Shown: positions 8,888-18,068 of the stretch, piece after piece
Numbering within the stretch: the first letter of the stretch is position 1
How the letters are laid out: each line of letters starts with the position of its first letter
Assembly: GCA_051295955.1 (NCBI GenBank)
Contig: JBPDWA010000001.1
Span: 372,001 to 436,000 of the forward strand
Direction of reading: 5' to 3'
Length of the DNA stretch: 64,000 nt
Source: Enterococcus faecalis_A
GTDB taxonomy: Bacteria; Bacillota; Bacilli; Lactobacillales; Enterococcaceae
Notes under the pieces: model-generated
The model's input: only the letters and a program-made list of their open reading frames with translations
Databases searched by the model: none
What the model was told of the DNA's origin: nothing
Made by a program: the position numbers and the translations under genes

Positions 8888-10063
8888 ATGTCATTTGATA
8901 CATTGATTAATCGAACAGGAACCTATTGTACCCAATGGGATTTTGTTGAAGACCGTTTTGGGGAAGCTGATTTGCTTCCCTTCACTATCTCAGATACGGA
9001 TTTTGAGCTTCCAGCGGCAGTTTTGTCTGCATTGTCTGTGCGCATCAATCATCCGGTTTTTGGCTACACACGTTGGAATCATGGCGACTTAAAAGAAGCG
9101 ATTCAACAGTGGTATCAACAACGATTTGAAACTTCTATCGCTTGTGAGTGGGTGATGTATACACCCACTGTGATCTATGGAATTTCTGTTTTGATTCAGC
9201 TGTTGACTAAAAAAGGGGCGGGCATTGTGATTCAAACCCCTGCTTACGATGCTTTTTTCAAAGTAATTCAAGAAAATGATCGCCGGGTGGTTGAAAATCC
9301 GTTAATATACGAAGGAAATACTTACCGGATTGATTTCGATGACTTAGAAACACATTTAGCACAGCCAGAAAATACGCTACTGCTTCTTTGTTCGCCCCAT
9401 AATCCAACCGGTCGTGTTTGGAAAGCTTGGGAATTGGAAAAAATTATTGCGTTATGTCAGCGTTATGATGTCTTTTTGCTCTCCGATGAAATTCACATGG
9501 ATATTTTAGGAAACGGCCAAATTCATTTGCCGATCACTCGTTTCCAATATGAAAAAGTAGCGCTTGTCACTAGCGGAACTAAGACATTTAATTTTCCCGG
9601 ATTGATTTTTGCTTATGCACTAATTCCTGATAATCAGTTGCGGGAAGCTTTTCAGCGCCGCTTAAAAAATGCGGATGGTTTATCTTCTGCCAGTGTCTTT
9701 GGAATGTTGGCTACCATGACCGCTTACAAGCAATGTAGTTCTTGGGTTGATGAGTTAAACAACTACTTGGCAAGCAACCGACAACTGGTGAAAGAATTTG
9801 TCCAAAAATATATACCAGCAGTCAAAATTGTGGAGCCAGAAGCCACATATTTGATGTGGCTAGATGTTTCTAACGCTGTTCCATCAGTCGCTGATTTACA
9901 AAAAAAATTAGTGTCCATCGGGAAAGTTGCCATTATGGATGGCGCTATTTATGGAGGGAATGGCGCACGGTTCTTACGTTTAAATATTGGCTGTTCTCAA
10001 ACGAAATTAGTAGATGGCTTGCAGCGAATGTTAAAAGGCTTTGCAGCCGTAAACAATGAATAA
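8888..10063 (+). CDS. malY: MalY/PatB-family PLP-dependent C-S lyase or aminotransferase
   Basis: Fold-type I pyridoxal-phosphate enzyme of the MalY/PatB group, which cleaves C-S bonds of cystathionine-like substrates. In E. coli, MalY also damps the maltose regulon. Visible features are the N-terminal FTISDTDFELP, the substrate loop CSPHNPTGRVW, LLSDEIHMDI with the PLP-ring aspartate, and the Schiff-base lysine in TSGTKTFNFPGL. GAGGG (8875-8879) is 8 nt before the ATG at 8888; a GTG at 8879 overlaps that site and is less likely. It follows the PTS gene by 23 nt and is almost surely co-transcribed. The role in sugar metabolism is inferred from the E. coli pairing. Confidence 0.87.
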   Translation: MSFDTLINRTGTYCTQWDFVEDRFGEADLLPFTISDTDFELPAAVLSALSVRINHPVFGYTRWNHGDLKEAIQQWYQQRFETSIACEWVMYTPTVIYGISVLIQLLTKKGAGIVIQTPAYDAFFKVIQENDRRVVENPLIYEGNTYRIDFDDLETHLAQPENTLLLLCSPHNPTGRVWKAWELEKIIALCQRYDVFLLSDEIHMDILGNGQIHLPITRFQYEKVALVTSGTKTFNFPGLIFAYALIPDNQLREAFQRRLKNADGLSSASVFGMLATMTAYKQCSSWVDELNNYLASNRQLVKEFVQKYIPAVKIVEPEATYLMWLDVSNAVPSVADLQKKLVSIGKVAIMDGAIYGGNGARFLRLNIGCSQTKLVDGLQRMLKGFAAVNNE

Positions 10064-10399
10064 ACTGTATAAAGTTAAGCAAGGAGAAATAAGAAAAAAT
10101 AGCAGGTATCCCCAATTATCGTTGCTCTTACAGCCAATTTAAAGTAAGGACATTTGGTCGGATTGTCAAAGCACAAGGAAAATAAACTATTTTTTTATTT
10201 AAGCTATGTTCGAATGATTGGTGTTTTATAGTCTGTAAAAGTTACAGCATACGAAATAGTCAAACGCTACTTGAACTAGGAAAGACGATAGTTATTCAGG
10301 TGGTCAACAAAATTTAGTTAAACGAATTTGAGTTAGGTGGTCATTCTTAGTGTCGGACTTTTAGAGTTTTAGCTTTAGTTTCTTTTTTAGAGAATAATA
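10064..10399. other. Intergenic stretch without a recognisable gene
   Basis: About 335 bases past malY with stops in all frames and no recognised protein fragment, RNA motif or repeat. There is no clear plus-strand terminator for the malX-malY operon here. Confidence 0.5.
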
Positions 10400-10450
10400 A
10401 AACAGCTGAGCAATTGTACTGGAATGTACGTGATTTTTGCTCAGCTGTTT
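10400..10450 (-). terminator. Terminator of the minus-strand membrane protein gene
   Basis: AAACAGCTGAGCA (10400-10412) and TGCTCAGCTGTTT (10438-10450) are perfect 13-bp complements. On the minus strand the hairpin runs into TATTATTC, so it serves the leftward gene. It could also stop rightward malY transcripts, but no T-run follows on that side. Confidence 0.8.
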
Positions 10451-10452
10451 GC

Positions 10453-11133
10453 TTATCGGCGATTTTCTTTTCTAAATGCATAGCTTTTAAAATAAGCAGG
10501 TTTTTTCCGTTGCGTGATACTGTAAACAGTTAGGATGAGAGCGCCAATCGTATTAGTGAAAAGATCTCCCATCGTATCCATTAAAGCGGCTCGACCTACG
10601 TATTCCACACCGGCTTCTGTCATATAGCGCTGTAGGTTCAGGTTGGCAATGCTGTCACAAATAAATTCCCAAAATTCCCAGAAAACTCCGCAAACCCCAG
10701 CAAAAGCAAAGCCCATCACGATAAATAACCAAGGGCTGATCTTGCTGAAATCAGCGTCTCGTAAACAGTAGCCGATCACCCCATAACCAACGGCAACCAG
10801 TAAAATCGGACTGACGGCATGTAAAATTTTGTCCCAAAAAGGAATGATAATAATCAATCGCAAGCCGGTTCCCAAAAAGACTGAAATCCATAGGAAAAAC
10901 CAATAATAAAGCCGAACCATCTTAGGAAAAATCAAGCCTGTTAATCTGGTAAATACAAAAGGTAAAAAGAGAATAGCAATTCCTGCGATCATTTCAATAG
11001 TTAAGATTTGGTATTGTCGGACCGGCTGTAAAAGAAACAGCTTTACAAGATTAACACCTAAGGTAGCTAGACCAAATGCCACTAGACTGTAAAAAATAAG
11101 TTTCTCTTGCCGATCTTCAAAATTTAGTTTCAA
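10453..11133 (-). CDS. Polytopic membrane protein, YjdF/DUF2238-like
   Basis: A 226-aa integral membrane protein with about six hydrophobic helices. Conserved-looking polar residues sit in the membrane part: WDKILHAVSP near 100, GVFWEFWEFICDSI near 150 and DTMGDLFTNTIGA near 185. That pattern (D..LH, WE..E, D..GD) recalls the YjdF/DUF2238 family, whose function is unknown. The tail is basic and cytoplasmic. It ends 2 nt from its own strong terminator and is read away from malY. There is no evident functional link to neighbours. The family call is from memory of motifs. Confidence 0.65.
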   Translation of the reverse strand: MKLNFEDRQEKLIFYSLVAFGLATLGVNLVKLFLLQPVRQYQILTIEMIAGIAILFLPFVFTRLTGLIFPKMVRLYYWFFLWISVFLGTGLRLIIIIPFWDKILHAVSPILLVAVGYGVIGYCLRDADFSKISPWLFIVMGFAFAGVCGVFWEFWEFICDSIANLNLQRYMTEAGVEYVGRAALMDTMGDLFTNTIGALILTVYSITQRKKPAYFKSYAFRKENRR

Positions 11134-11209
11134 AAAAATCCCTCCTGATTCGTCCTATCTTTCATCATAACGAATTTTGGAGAGAAAAGAAATATATATG
11201 CAAGGAAAT

Positions 11210-11695
11210 TTAGCTTTGCTCCTCAATAAACTGTTGGATGGCGGTTAAAAGGTCTGCTTCATTGGTAACGATCCGGCCATTTAGTTTCACTAAGCCGACC
11301 GTATACAAGTTCACGTAGTGAAATTGATTTTCTGTCACTTCCGTTAAGGCCGCCAATTTTTTAGGATTGGTTGCGCCAAGTTGTCGGCTGTCCGTGTATA
11401 AGCCCAATATGGGAATCCCTTTTGCGTAAGCAACACCAATTTCAGAAGCAACGCCTGCATCAATAGTTGCGCCATCTAATAAAGCCACAAGTAAATCGCT
11501 GGCTAGTACTTTGTCAGTATCGGCTAAGGCGATCATTTGACTGTCAGCGTAAGCCATTTTATCATTGATTGCAGCATTTTCCTGAGGCAAGTACACTGTA
11601 ATCACAGGATCCAACCCACGAATTTTTTCAACCAAGGAAGCATTATAAATTAAATCAGCTCTAGCAAACATGGGGCCGGCAAAATAAATATTCAT
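11210..11695 (-). CDS. Nucleoside 2-deoxyribosyltransferase
   Basis: Soluble enzyme that swaps the base on a 2'-deoxynucleoside, part of purine and pyrimidine salvage in lactic bacteria. The family marks are the start MNIYFAGPMF, the ADTDKVLASDLLVALLDG stretch with its acidic residues, and DAGVASEIGVAYAKGIPILGLYTDSR containing the likely catalytic glutamate. Length (161 aa) is typical. On the minus strand AAGGAG is 8 nt before the ATG at 11695; a GTG at 11704 overlaps that site and is rejected. It lies 32 nt downstream of the small gene at 11728-11976 and probably shares its promoter. Confidence 0.88.
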   Translation of the reverse strand: MNIYFAGPMFARADLIYNASLVEKIRGLDPVITVYLPQENAAINDKMAYADSQMIALADTDKVLASDLLVALLDGATIDAGVASEIGVAYAKGIPILGLYTDSRQLGATNPKKLAALTEVTENQFHYVNLYTVGLVKLNGRIVTNEADLLTAIQQFIEEQS

Positions 11696-11727
11696 CAAGT
11701 TCACTCCTTCAACAATCTGCTCTTATT

Positions 11728-11976
11728 TTAGCGTGATTGTCGGAAAAAGCAAACTCTTTGATTAACTAAATCAACGCTCTCTACTTGGAAGCCTTGTGCC
11801 AGCCAAGCATAAGAAAATGAATGCGGTTGTTTGGTCCACCACGCTGAATAGGTTTTTGCCGACTCTGGGAGCTCATGACCGCGTTTCATTTTTTTCTCGA
11901 TAGTAGGGAAATGTAAAACAACGGTATTTTGTAATGCTGCAGCTAGCAAAGCAGGAATTACTTCATAATCTTTCAT
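11728..11976 (-). CDS. Small soluble protein, DUF7662-like
   Basis: An 82-aa protein with no signal peptide or membrane segment. The second half (ESAKTYSAWWTKQPHSFSYAW, then AWLAQGFQVESVDLVNQRVCFFR) resembles the small domain in which a WW pair precedes AWLxxGWxVxxVDLxxxxVxFxR, which I recall as DUF7662. Function is unknown. It is the first gene after a strong leftward promoter with a palindrome in its spacer, and precedes the deoxyribosyltransferase gene, so the pair is likely an operon. The family name is tentative. Confidence 0.6.
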   Translation of the reverse strand: MKDYEVIPALLAAALQNTVVLHFPTIEKKMKRGHELPESAKTYSAWWTKQPHSFSYAWLAQGFQVESVDLVNQRVCFFRQSR

Positions 11977-12009
11977 TACGTAAAGTCACCTTTCAATAAT
12001 AGTAGGTTT

Positions 12010-12038
12010 ATTATACGAACGTTCGTTCCTTTTGTAAA
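12010..12038 (-). promoter_or_regulatory. Leftward promoter with a 12-bp palindromic operator in its spacer
   Basis: Read on the minus strand, TTTACA (12038-12033), a 17-nt spacer and TATAAT (12015-12010) form a near-consensus promoter for the 11976 and 11695 genes. The perfect palindrome ACGAACGTTCGT (12015-12026) fills the -10 side of the spacer, a classic position for a dimeric repressor. The regulator is not encoded next to it. Confidence 0.75.
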
Positions 12039-12064
12039 GGGTTCTTTGAATTTTTTCATAAAAA

Positions 12065-12091
12065 AAGAGCCAAGCTAAAAGCTTGTCTCTT
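12065..12091 (-). terminator. Terminator of the Eis-like gene
   Basis: Arms at 12065-12076 and 12080-12091 pair over 12 bp with one mismatch (AAGAG.CAAGCT type). On the minus strand the stem is followed by a T-rich run (complement of the A-run at 12059-12066). Confidence 0.75.
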
Positions 12092-12224
12092 CGTAAGTAG
12101 AGATTATCTGAAAGCTCTAGTAAGATTTAGTACTTGATCGTCTGTAGCTAGCTGGTGGTTAATTAAAGACGGTTCAAACACCTAACGAAACAGATGGCTG
12201 CTGATCTTGATTGCTAAAGCATAC

Positions 12225-13445
12225 TTAGAAATAATCACTGAAATAAGCTTCCTGATCGGGGAAGATTCGTTCTAGTGTTCTTAAGGTCTCTTTATCAGTG
12301 GTTAATCGTTCGATACGAGCTAAATAGGCCGGACGGCGATAGTTCATCACTAAACAAGTCAACGTTTGGATGTCAAGATAGACTGGACTGCCTAAAGGCT
12401 CTTTCGTAATCGTTACTTGGTCATTTTCATCCCAGATCAAACTGAAAATGCCATTGTTCCACTCAGCAACTGGATCTGTTAGTACAAAATGAAATGGCTT
12501 AGCCGTTGTAGCAAAGGGGAAAGATGACAATAGTTCTTTTGCATCGACGATTCTAGCCATATAATATGGTTCAATCGTTTCTTTGATTTGACTGTCCTCC
12601 AATAAAAATGCTAGTGGTTCATTCTTATAAATGTCCCCTTTTGTCCAGTAGATCATCGAAAAATGAGCAGTAACGAAATTCCATAAGCCGTTTCTGGCTT
12701 CTTGATTTAAATAAAACATTTCTTTAATATGAAATACTTCATCTGCCACCCAGTAAAACAGCACACCTAAAGGCTCTTGATTGGCACCGTAATAAACCGC
12801 AGCCGTCCGTTCTTCTTCATTTTCAAATCGCCAATACTCTTCCCAGTTAAACGCACTGCGAATTAGGGCTCCGTGATTTTGGCGAGCAAAACGAGCGTAG
12901 ACGTCAAAAACGTCGGGATGATCAACGGCTTGCCGTTCCACCATGCCAGGTACCGGCACGGTTTTGGGCAGCTGCGTATCACGAATTTTAAAGGTTAATT
13001 TATCAGACATAATTTCCCAACCTTTTCGTCGATAGTAAGGAATGTTATATGGGTAAAGGTAAGAAATCCATTGTTGATCTTTACGCATCTGATTGAGGGC
13101 TGTGATGATCAAATCCTTCATCAATCCGTGGTTGGCGTATTCCGGGTAGGTACCGACACCTGTTACACCGCCCATTTGATAAAGTGTTCCATGAAGATTA
13201 ACCTCACAAGGATAGATCGCAATTTGTGAAATTAGTTTATTTTCATGAAACCAGCCAAATACTTTTGAAAGTTCCAAAATCGGTTGTTTTGATTTAATGA
13301 ATTCCCGTTTATCTTCAAAGCCACTTTCTTCAATATCTGCTTCGGTCACTTGAAATACATAAGACAGCAATTCATTAAACTGAGCCACGTGTTCTTGTCC
13401 TACTGGCTTAATCTCTAAATTTTGGCGAAACTCTCGGTCGTCCAT
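12225..13445 (-). CDS. Eis-like GNAT N-acetyltransferase
   Basis: A 406-aa cytoplasmic acetyltransferase of the Eis type: two GNAT-like folds followed by a sterol-carrier-like domain. The acetyl-CoA binding region is visible as MGGVTGVGTYPEYANHGLMKDLI (about residues 90-112; V-G-V-x-x-x-x-x-x-x-G pattern). The active-site stretch YLYPYNIPYYRRKGWE follows near 135. The end (QEAYFSDYF) provides the terminal carboxylate that this family uses in catalysis. Mycobacterial Eis acetylates aminoglycosides at several amines; substrates of enterococcal relatives are not settled. GGAG lies before the ATG and a good promoter sits at 13476-13505. Single-gene transcript. Confidence 0.85.
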   Translation of the reverse strand: MDDREFRQNLEIKPVGQEHVAQFNELLSYVFQVTEADIEESGFEDKREFIKSKQPILELSKVFGWFHENKLISQIAIYPCEVNLHGTLYQMGGVTGVGTYPEYANHGLMKDLIITALNQMRKDQQWISYLYPYNIPYYRRKGWEIMSDKLTFKIRDTQLPKTVPVPGMVERQAVDHPDVFDVYARFARQNHGALIRSAFNWEEYWRFENEEERTAAVYYGANQEPLGVLFYWVADEVFHIKEMFYLNQEARNGLWNFVTAHFSMIYWTKGDIYKNEPLAFLLEDSQIKETIEPYYMARIVDAKELLSSFPFATTAKPFHFVLTDPVAEWNNGIFSLIWDENDQVTITKEPLGSPVYLDIQTLTCLVMNYRRPAYLARIERLTTDKETLRTLERIFPDQEAYFSDYF

Positions 13446-13475
13446 TTTTTCATCTCCAATAAGTGTAGTTACCTT

Positions 13476-13505
13476 AGTATACCAAAAATAAGTAAAAACT
13501 GTCAG
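13476..13505 (-). promoter_or_regulatory. Leftward promoter of the Eis-like gene
   Basis: On the minus strand CTGACA (13505-13500) and TATACT (13481-13476) are separated by 18 nt, about 30 nt upstream of the start codon. Confidence 0.7.
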
Positions 13506-13564
13506 CTGTTACTTCCGGCTGCTAAAAGTAGCAATGAAAAGTGCTTTAATTCTTGAAAAAAGCT

Positions 13565-13573
13565 TGCTATAAT
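13565..13573 (+). promoter_or_regulatory. Extended -10 promoter of lepA
   Basis: TGCTATAAT (13565-13573) is an extended -10 element; the -35 at the matching distance (TTTAAT, 13545-13550) is weak. The leader to lepA is about 170 nt and no riboswitch was recognised in it. A 13-bp direct repeat AATGAAAAGTGCT occurs at 13533-13545 and again at 13571-13583. Confidence 0.6.
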
Positions 13574-13749
13574 GAAAAGTGCTGATTCGTTTTATCAGAG
13601 GAAGAAAAAGATAAGCTAACCAACCAATACATGCTGTGAGATTTAGCCACCCAGCTGTTATTTTTAATGAATCAGGAGCAAATTTGCCTGATTGTTATAC
13701 AAGTGGAAGATTCAGTAGTCGCTTGATTGCTTAAAGGAAATGAGGAAAA

Positions 13750-15588
13750 ATGATGAATAAAGAGGAAATGAGCGCCAGACAACAAAAGATCCGTAATTTT
13801 TCGATTATTGCCCATATCGACCACGGAAAATCAACCTTAGCTGACCGTATTTTAGAAAAGACCAATACCGTCTCCAGCCGTGAAATGCAAGACCAATTAC
13901 TGGATTCAATGGATCTTGAAAGAGAACGCGGGATTACAATTAAGTTAAACGCAATTGAATTAAGTTATACCGCTAAAGACGGGGAAACCTATATCTTTCA
14001 CTTGATCGACACTCCTGGACATGTTGATTTTACTTATGAGGTATCTCGCAGTCTAGCAGCGTGTGAAGGTGCAGTGCTAGTGGTAGATGCGGCCCAAGGA
14101 ATTGAAGCCCAAACGCTAGCGAATGTATATCTAGCTTTAGATAATGATTTAGAAATCTTGCCGGTCATCAATAAAATTGATTTACCGGCGGCAGATCCGG
14201 AGCGTGTGCGCACGGAGATTGAAGATGTAATCGGAATTGACGCTTCAGAAGCGGTCTTAGCCAGTGCTAAAGCTGGAATTGGAATTGAAGACATTTTAGA
14301 ACAAATTGTTGAATATGTCCCAGCGCCCAGTGGCAATGTGGAAGCACCGCTAAAAGCTCTCATCTTTGATTCCATTTACGATAGTTATCGTGGGGTGGTT
14401 TTAAATGTGCGAATTATTGATGGGGTCGTCCGCCCTGGTGATAAAATTCAAATGATGAGTAATGGCAAAACCTTCGACGTGACGGAAGTAGGCGTTTTTT
14501 CTCCTAAACCAATTGCTCGTGATTATTTGATGGTAGGAGATGTAGGGTATATTACCGCCAGCATTAAGACAGTTCAAGATACACGTGTGGGGGATACAGT
14601 TACACTGGCTAATAATCCGGCTGACGCTGCTTTGCCTGGTTATCGAAAAATGAATCCAATGGTATATTGCGGTCTTTACCCAATTGATACCGCTCGTTAT
14701 AATGATCTGCGTGAAGCATTGGAAAAATTGCAGTTAAACGATGCTGCCTTGCAATTTGAACCGGAAACTTCTCAAGCTTTAGGTTTTGGTTTCCGTTGCG
14801 GCTTTTTAGGTTTGCTGCATATGGATGTGGTTCAAGAACGCTTAGAACGGGAGTTTAACTTATCTTTAATCACAACGGCGCCTTCTGTAATTTATCATGT
14901 GAATAAAACCGATGGGTCAATGGTGGTAGTGGATAATCCAGCTGAATTTCCGGAACCGGTAACGATTGATACCGTCGAAGAACCTTACGTAAAAGCCCAA
15001 ATTATGGTGCCAAATGATTACGTTGGTGCTGTGATGGAATTGTCCCAAAGAAAACGTGGCGATTTTGTTACGATGGATTATTTAGACGATTATCGTGTCA
15101 ATGTTGTCTATGAAATTCCACTGTCAGAAATTGTCTTTGATTTCTTTGATAAATTAAAATCAAGCACGAAAGGTTATGCTTCGTTGGACTATGAGATGGC
15201 CGGTTATCGTACCAGCCGCTTAGTAAAAATGGATATTTTGCTTAATGGCGAAAAAGTAGACGCTCTAAGTTTTATAGTCCATCGTGATTTTGCCTTTGAA
15301 CGGGGTAAAGCTATTGTTGAGAAGCTGAAAAAACTAATTCCGCGTCAACAATTTGAAGTGCCAATTCAAGCAGCTATCGGTCAGAAAATCGTCGCTCGCT
15401 CAGACATTAAAGCCTTGCGGAAAAACGTGTTGGCAAAATGCTATGGCGGCGATGTATCACGAAAACGGAAACTGCTAGAAAAACAAAAAGAAGGTAAGAA
15501 ACGAATGAAACAAATCGGTTCCGTGGAAGTTCCACAAGAAGCCTTTATGGCTGTCTTGAAAATGGACGAGGACGAACCGAAGAAATAG
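13750..15588 (+). CDS. lepA: Elongation factor 4 (LepA), ribosome-associated GTPase
   Basis: Translational GTPase that acts on stalled or mis-translocated ribosomes. G1 is AHIDHGKSTL, G2 follows in ERERGITIK, G3 is DTPGHVDF and G4 is NKIDLP. The LepA-specific C-terminal domain ends in KCYGGDVSRKRKLLEKQKEG, which marks EF4 rather than EF-G or BipA. Length (612 aa) is typical. Two ATG codons (13750 and 13753) follow GAGG closely and either may be used. It is the last intact housekeeping gene before the decayed region and the biosynthetic island. Confidence 0.96.
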   Translation: MMNKEEMSARQQKIRNFSIIAHIDHGKSTLADRILEKTNTVSSREMQDQLLDSMDLERERGITIKLNAIELSYTAKDGETYIFHLIDTPGHVDFTYEVSRSLAACEGAVLVVDAAQGIEAQTLANVYLALDNDLEILPVINKIDLPAADPERVRTEIEDVIGIDASEAVLASAKAGIGIEDILEQIVEYVPAPSGNVEAPLKALIFDSIYDSYRGVVLNVRIIDGVVRPGDKIQMMSNGKTFDVTEVGVFSPKPIARDYLMVGDVGYITASIKTVQDTRVGDTVTLANNPADAALPGYRKMNPMVYCGLYPIDTARYNDLREALEKLQLNDAALQFEPETSQALGFGFRCGFLGLLHMDVVQERLEREFNLSLITTAPSVIYHVNKTDGSMVVVDNPAEFPEPVTIDTVEEPYVKAQIMVPNDYVGAVMELSQRKRGDFVTMDYLDDYRVNVVYEIPLSEIVFDFFDKLKSSTKGYASLDYEMAGYRTSRLVKMDILLNGEKVDALSFIVHRDFAFERGKAIVEKLKKLIPRQQFEVPIQAAIGQKIVARSDIKALRKNVLAKCYGGDVSRKRKLLEKQKEGKKRMKQIGSVEVPQEAFMAVLKMDEDEPKK

Positions 15589-15744
15589 TTTTTTTGGTAA
15601 GGAAATTCAAATAGACAAACGTTCTTGATTTGTTGCCAAAGCGAAAAAAGGCTTTTAAAATAGTTCTTTACTTTCAGAAATGTTATTTATTTAAGAAAAA
15701 TGAGCAAAAATGTTGCAAATCTTTGAGCATTTAATTTGAATAGT

Positions 15745-15785
15745 ATACAATGAAAGCATCTCCGTAGGAGATGCTTTCATTGTAT
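15745..15785 (+). terminator. 19-bp perfect hairpin downstream of lepA
   Basis: Arms 15745-15763 and 15767-15785 are perfect 19-bp complements around a 3-nt loop (GTA); the left arm begins ATACAATGAAAGC. It lies 157 nt past the lepA stop. There is no real T-run on either side (TCTAAAAATAAA follows), so a plain intrinsic terminator is uncertain. It could be a bidirectional terminator or the scar of a palindromic element at the edge of the decayed zone. Confidence 0.55.
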
Positions 15786-15829
15786 CTAAAAATAAACCAG
15801 GCAGCTTGTCAGGTCAAAAAAATTTGCAA

Positions 15830-16072
15830 ATGAGGAGAAAGAAGAAATTAACTCAAAAAGAATTATCATAGAAAATGGTATAGCTAGAACAACCATTACT
15901 AGTTACGAGAACAGTTTCCAAGAAGTTTCTCAAAAACATCAATTGTTGATAATCGCAGTACTAAATGAACAAGAAGAAAGCACAAATAAATTGGATCCTT
16001 TGAAAACTCAATCTGAAGAGCTTGTTTTCTTAAAAAAGTACTCGGCCTACTGGCAAAGAATTAGAAGTGATT
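15830..16072 (+). pseudogene. Remnant of an XRE-type HTH regulator
   Basis: The start MRRKKKLTQKELS is followed by a stop and, in another frame, by GIARTTITSYENSFQEVS and a polar tail. This is the layout of a Cro/C1-type helix-turn-helix with one frameshift near 15868-15880. The tail runs into the transposase remnant. It cannot make an intact protein. Function before decay is unknown. Confidence 0.55.
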
Positions 16073-16815
16073 GAATTTATTCGTCAAGAAAGCGAAGCAA
16101 GCCATCATAGTATTCTACAATGTGCCGACTTCTTGATATTCCCAGAGCTACTTATTATCGGAAAACCCGCCCCATTCACTCAAGGCGAATTGAGCAACAA
16201 GAATTGCTTGATAGACGTGTTTCTTGTATCTATCACGAAAGTGATTGTATCTATGGAGCTGGGGAAATTCGTTATCTGTTAGCATAGTAATACACAAAAT
16301 ATCGTAAAATCAGTATTAACTGCGTTCTGCAATCAATGAGAAGTTAAGGGATTCAATCAATCATAATTAAGAAATTCAGAGCTGGAAAACCAACAACAAG
16401 AATAAAAAAAACTAGACAAACCTACTGAAATAAGATTTTTTAACAACCGGTCTAAACTCAACAAATGACAACAGAAATCGGAGAAAAAACCTTGACGAAG
16501 TCAATTTAAATCGTATTATTGATGATAAATTAATTTTGCATACCGATTTAGGCTCGCAATATACAAAAGTATTAAGTATGAAAAAAAAGCTGAGTGGATT
16601 AAACATCAGCCATTCTTACAGCCGAAAAGCTGACTCTATGATAATGCAGGAATTGAGTCTTTCCACACATTATTAAAAAAGAACACGTGTACAACGACCT
16701 GTCTATCAAAACTTTCCAGAAGCGAAAGTCGAAATTTTTAATTTTATACAAGAGTTTACAATAATCGAAGAGTTCGCAGCAGATTGGTGTATTTATCTCG
16801 AAATTAATTTGAACA
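16040..16815 (+). mobile_element. Decayed IS3-family transposase (orfB)
   Basis: Pieces in different frames read as an IS3-group orfB. They are ELEVIEFIRQESEASHHSIL, then FPRATYYRKTRPIHSRRIEQ after a frameshift, KKLDKPTEI-like text near 16410, ILHTDLGSQYTKVLSMKKKL and LNISHSYSRKADS from about 16530. A further shift gives YDNAGIESFHTLLKKEHVYN and IFNFIQEF. The D of HTDLGSQY and the E of NAGIESFH are two of the DDE residues. Stops, shifts and a missing central part make it inactive. I did not find terminal inverted repeats. Confidence 0.8.
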
Positions 16816-16918
16816 AGTCATTTAGTTGCATAAAAAAACTCTCGCAAAAAGTGTCTTATTTATTGGCTCAAATCCACCTGTTATTTTTTTAATTGGGTAT
16901 GAAATAAAAGAAAAAGGA

Positions 16919-17705
16919 TGTGAAAAAGATGGAAAATATCCTCAATTGATAGCTACAGATACGGCTCGTAGGCTTTTGACTGAGAAGGGAGAACTTCCAC
17001 TTATGTTTAATTCAGATGTTTCAGAGTTGGATCAGCTTTGCAAGAGCTAGTGGTCGCCCGTTATATACATTAACTTATCTTTTTTTTGAGTTAAAAAATA
17101 ATCCTATTTGTATTAGAGATAATGGCAGCTTGATTAATTATAATGGAGAAATTATTTTCAAGAGCCTTATATTCTCATTAAATTATAAAATGATGATTTC
17201 ATTTAAAAAAATGATATCTTGATTTTATGAGATTTAGAGTCTGCTTATTTATCTAAGAAACATAAAAAGTACGAGTCTTTTTTAAGAATATTTTATTTTA
17301 ACATTTCCTTTGTGGAGGATATATTCAAATGAAATAGATGTCAATAAATTTACCATTTATTCCCCTGAACATAATAGTAAAGCAAGCTATGGTTATAAGA
17401 TGATGCCTAAGTTCAATGAGAAGTTTTTAGTAGCGAAATCTGGATTGACATCATGAATAAGGGGGTAGGTAGAGGTGAGTCCATGCGTATTTGAGATGAA
17501 AAATTAAGGATTGCTTCGGATCAAATGATAGAATTTGGAAATACTTATAATGATAAAGAATTGCTTGAATATATAAAATAGAGCCATGTTGTAGAAAATG
17601 TTGGCGAAGATATGAAGCAATATGCGAAGTTTGTAACAGTTGCGAATGATAATTATTACGTTACAAAATTAATAAAATATTTGATATATGAGTTAGTTTT
17701 ATAAT
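16919..17705 (+). pseudogene. Decayed Cof-type HAD (IIB) phosphatase
   Basis: The reading starts LIATDTARRLLTEKGELP, which is a mutated form of the HAD motif DxDGTLL, and continues in a second frame as SGRPLYTLTYLFFELKNN and RDNGSLINYNGEIIFKSL. Later pieces are TIYSPEHNSKASYGYKMMPK, KGVGRGESMRI, then FGNTYNDKELLEYIK and VGEDMKQYAKFVT, the last matching the C-terminal motif III/IV layout (GD/N-x-x-ND). At least two in-frame stops and several frameshifts are visible. The catalytic aspartate pair is damaged. Probably once a sugar-phosphate phosphatase. Confidence 0.8.
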
Positions 17706-18068
17706 TTTAAGAACTGCACAAACTCCTATTTATCGTATCAGATTTCATGAAAAATCAGATGAAAGCTGATAGTATCAATGGGTAGGTAATTATAGTGATT
17801 TCTCTAAAACAACCAGTTTTTCCGCTGGAATCAATGAAAAATTATATTTTTTTTAAGGGTGGTAAAATATTTTTAAGTGTTAAAAAGGTTGTTATATCAA
17901 TGTTAATAAATATGAAATTGACTAATTTAAGTAGCAAATAAAATTTGTTATATTATTTTTGTAAGAAAAAGCTAGAGAAATTATTTTGTTCTATTTATTC
18001 TGATAGAAACTATGCTTCTTTCATAAAGTTTTAACATAACTGTACTATATAGAAGGAGTGACCTATTA
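17706..18068. other. AT-rich intergenic stretch with a possible gene scrap
   Basis: No intact gene. The translation IYRIRFHEKSDES, then, after two stops, YQWVGNYSDFSKTTSFSAGI, looks like degraded coding sequence, but I do not recognise the family. AAGGAG of the next gene lies at 18053-18058. No confident promoter was seen for that gene. Confidence 0.4.

Noticed and set aside
16067..17222. Several short open frames as real small genes
   Set aside because: Their translations are shifted pieces of an IS3 transposase and a HAD phosphatase when neighbouring frames are read together.
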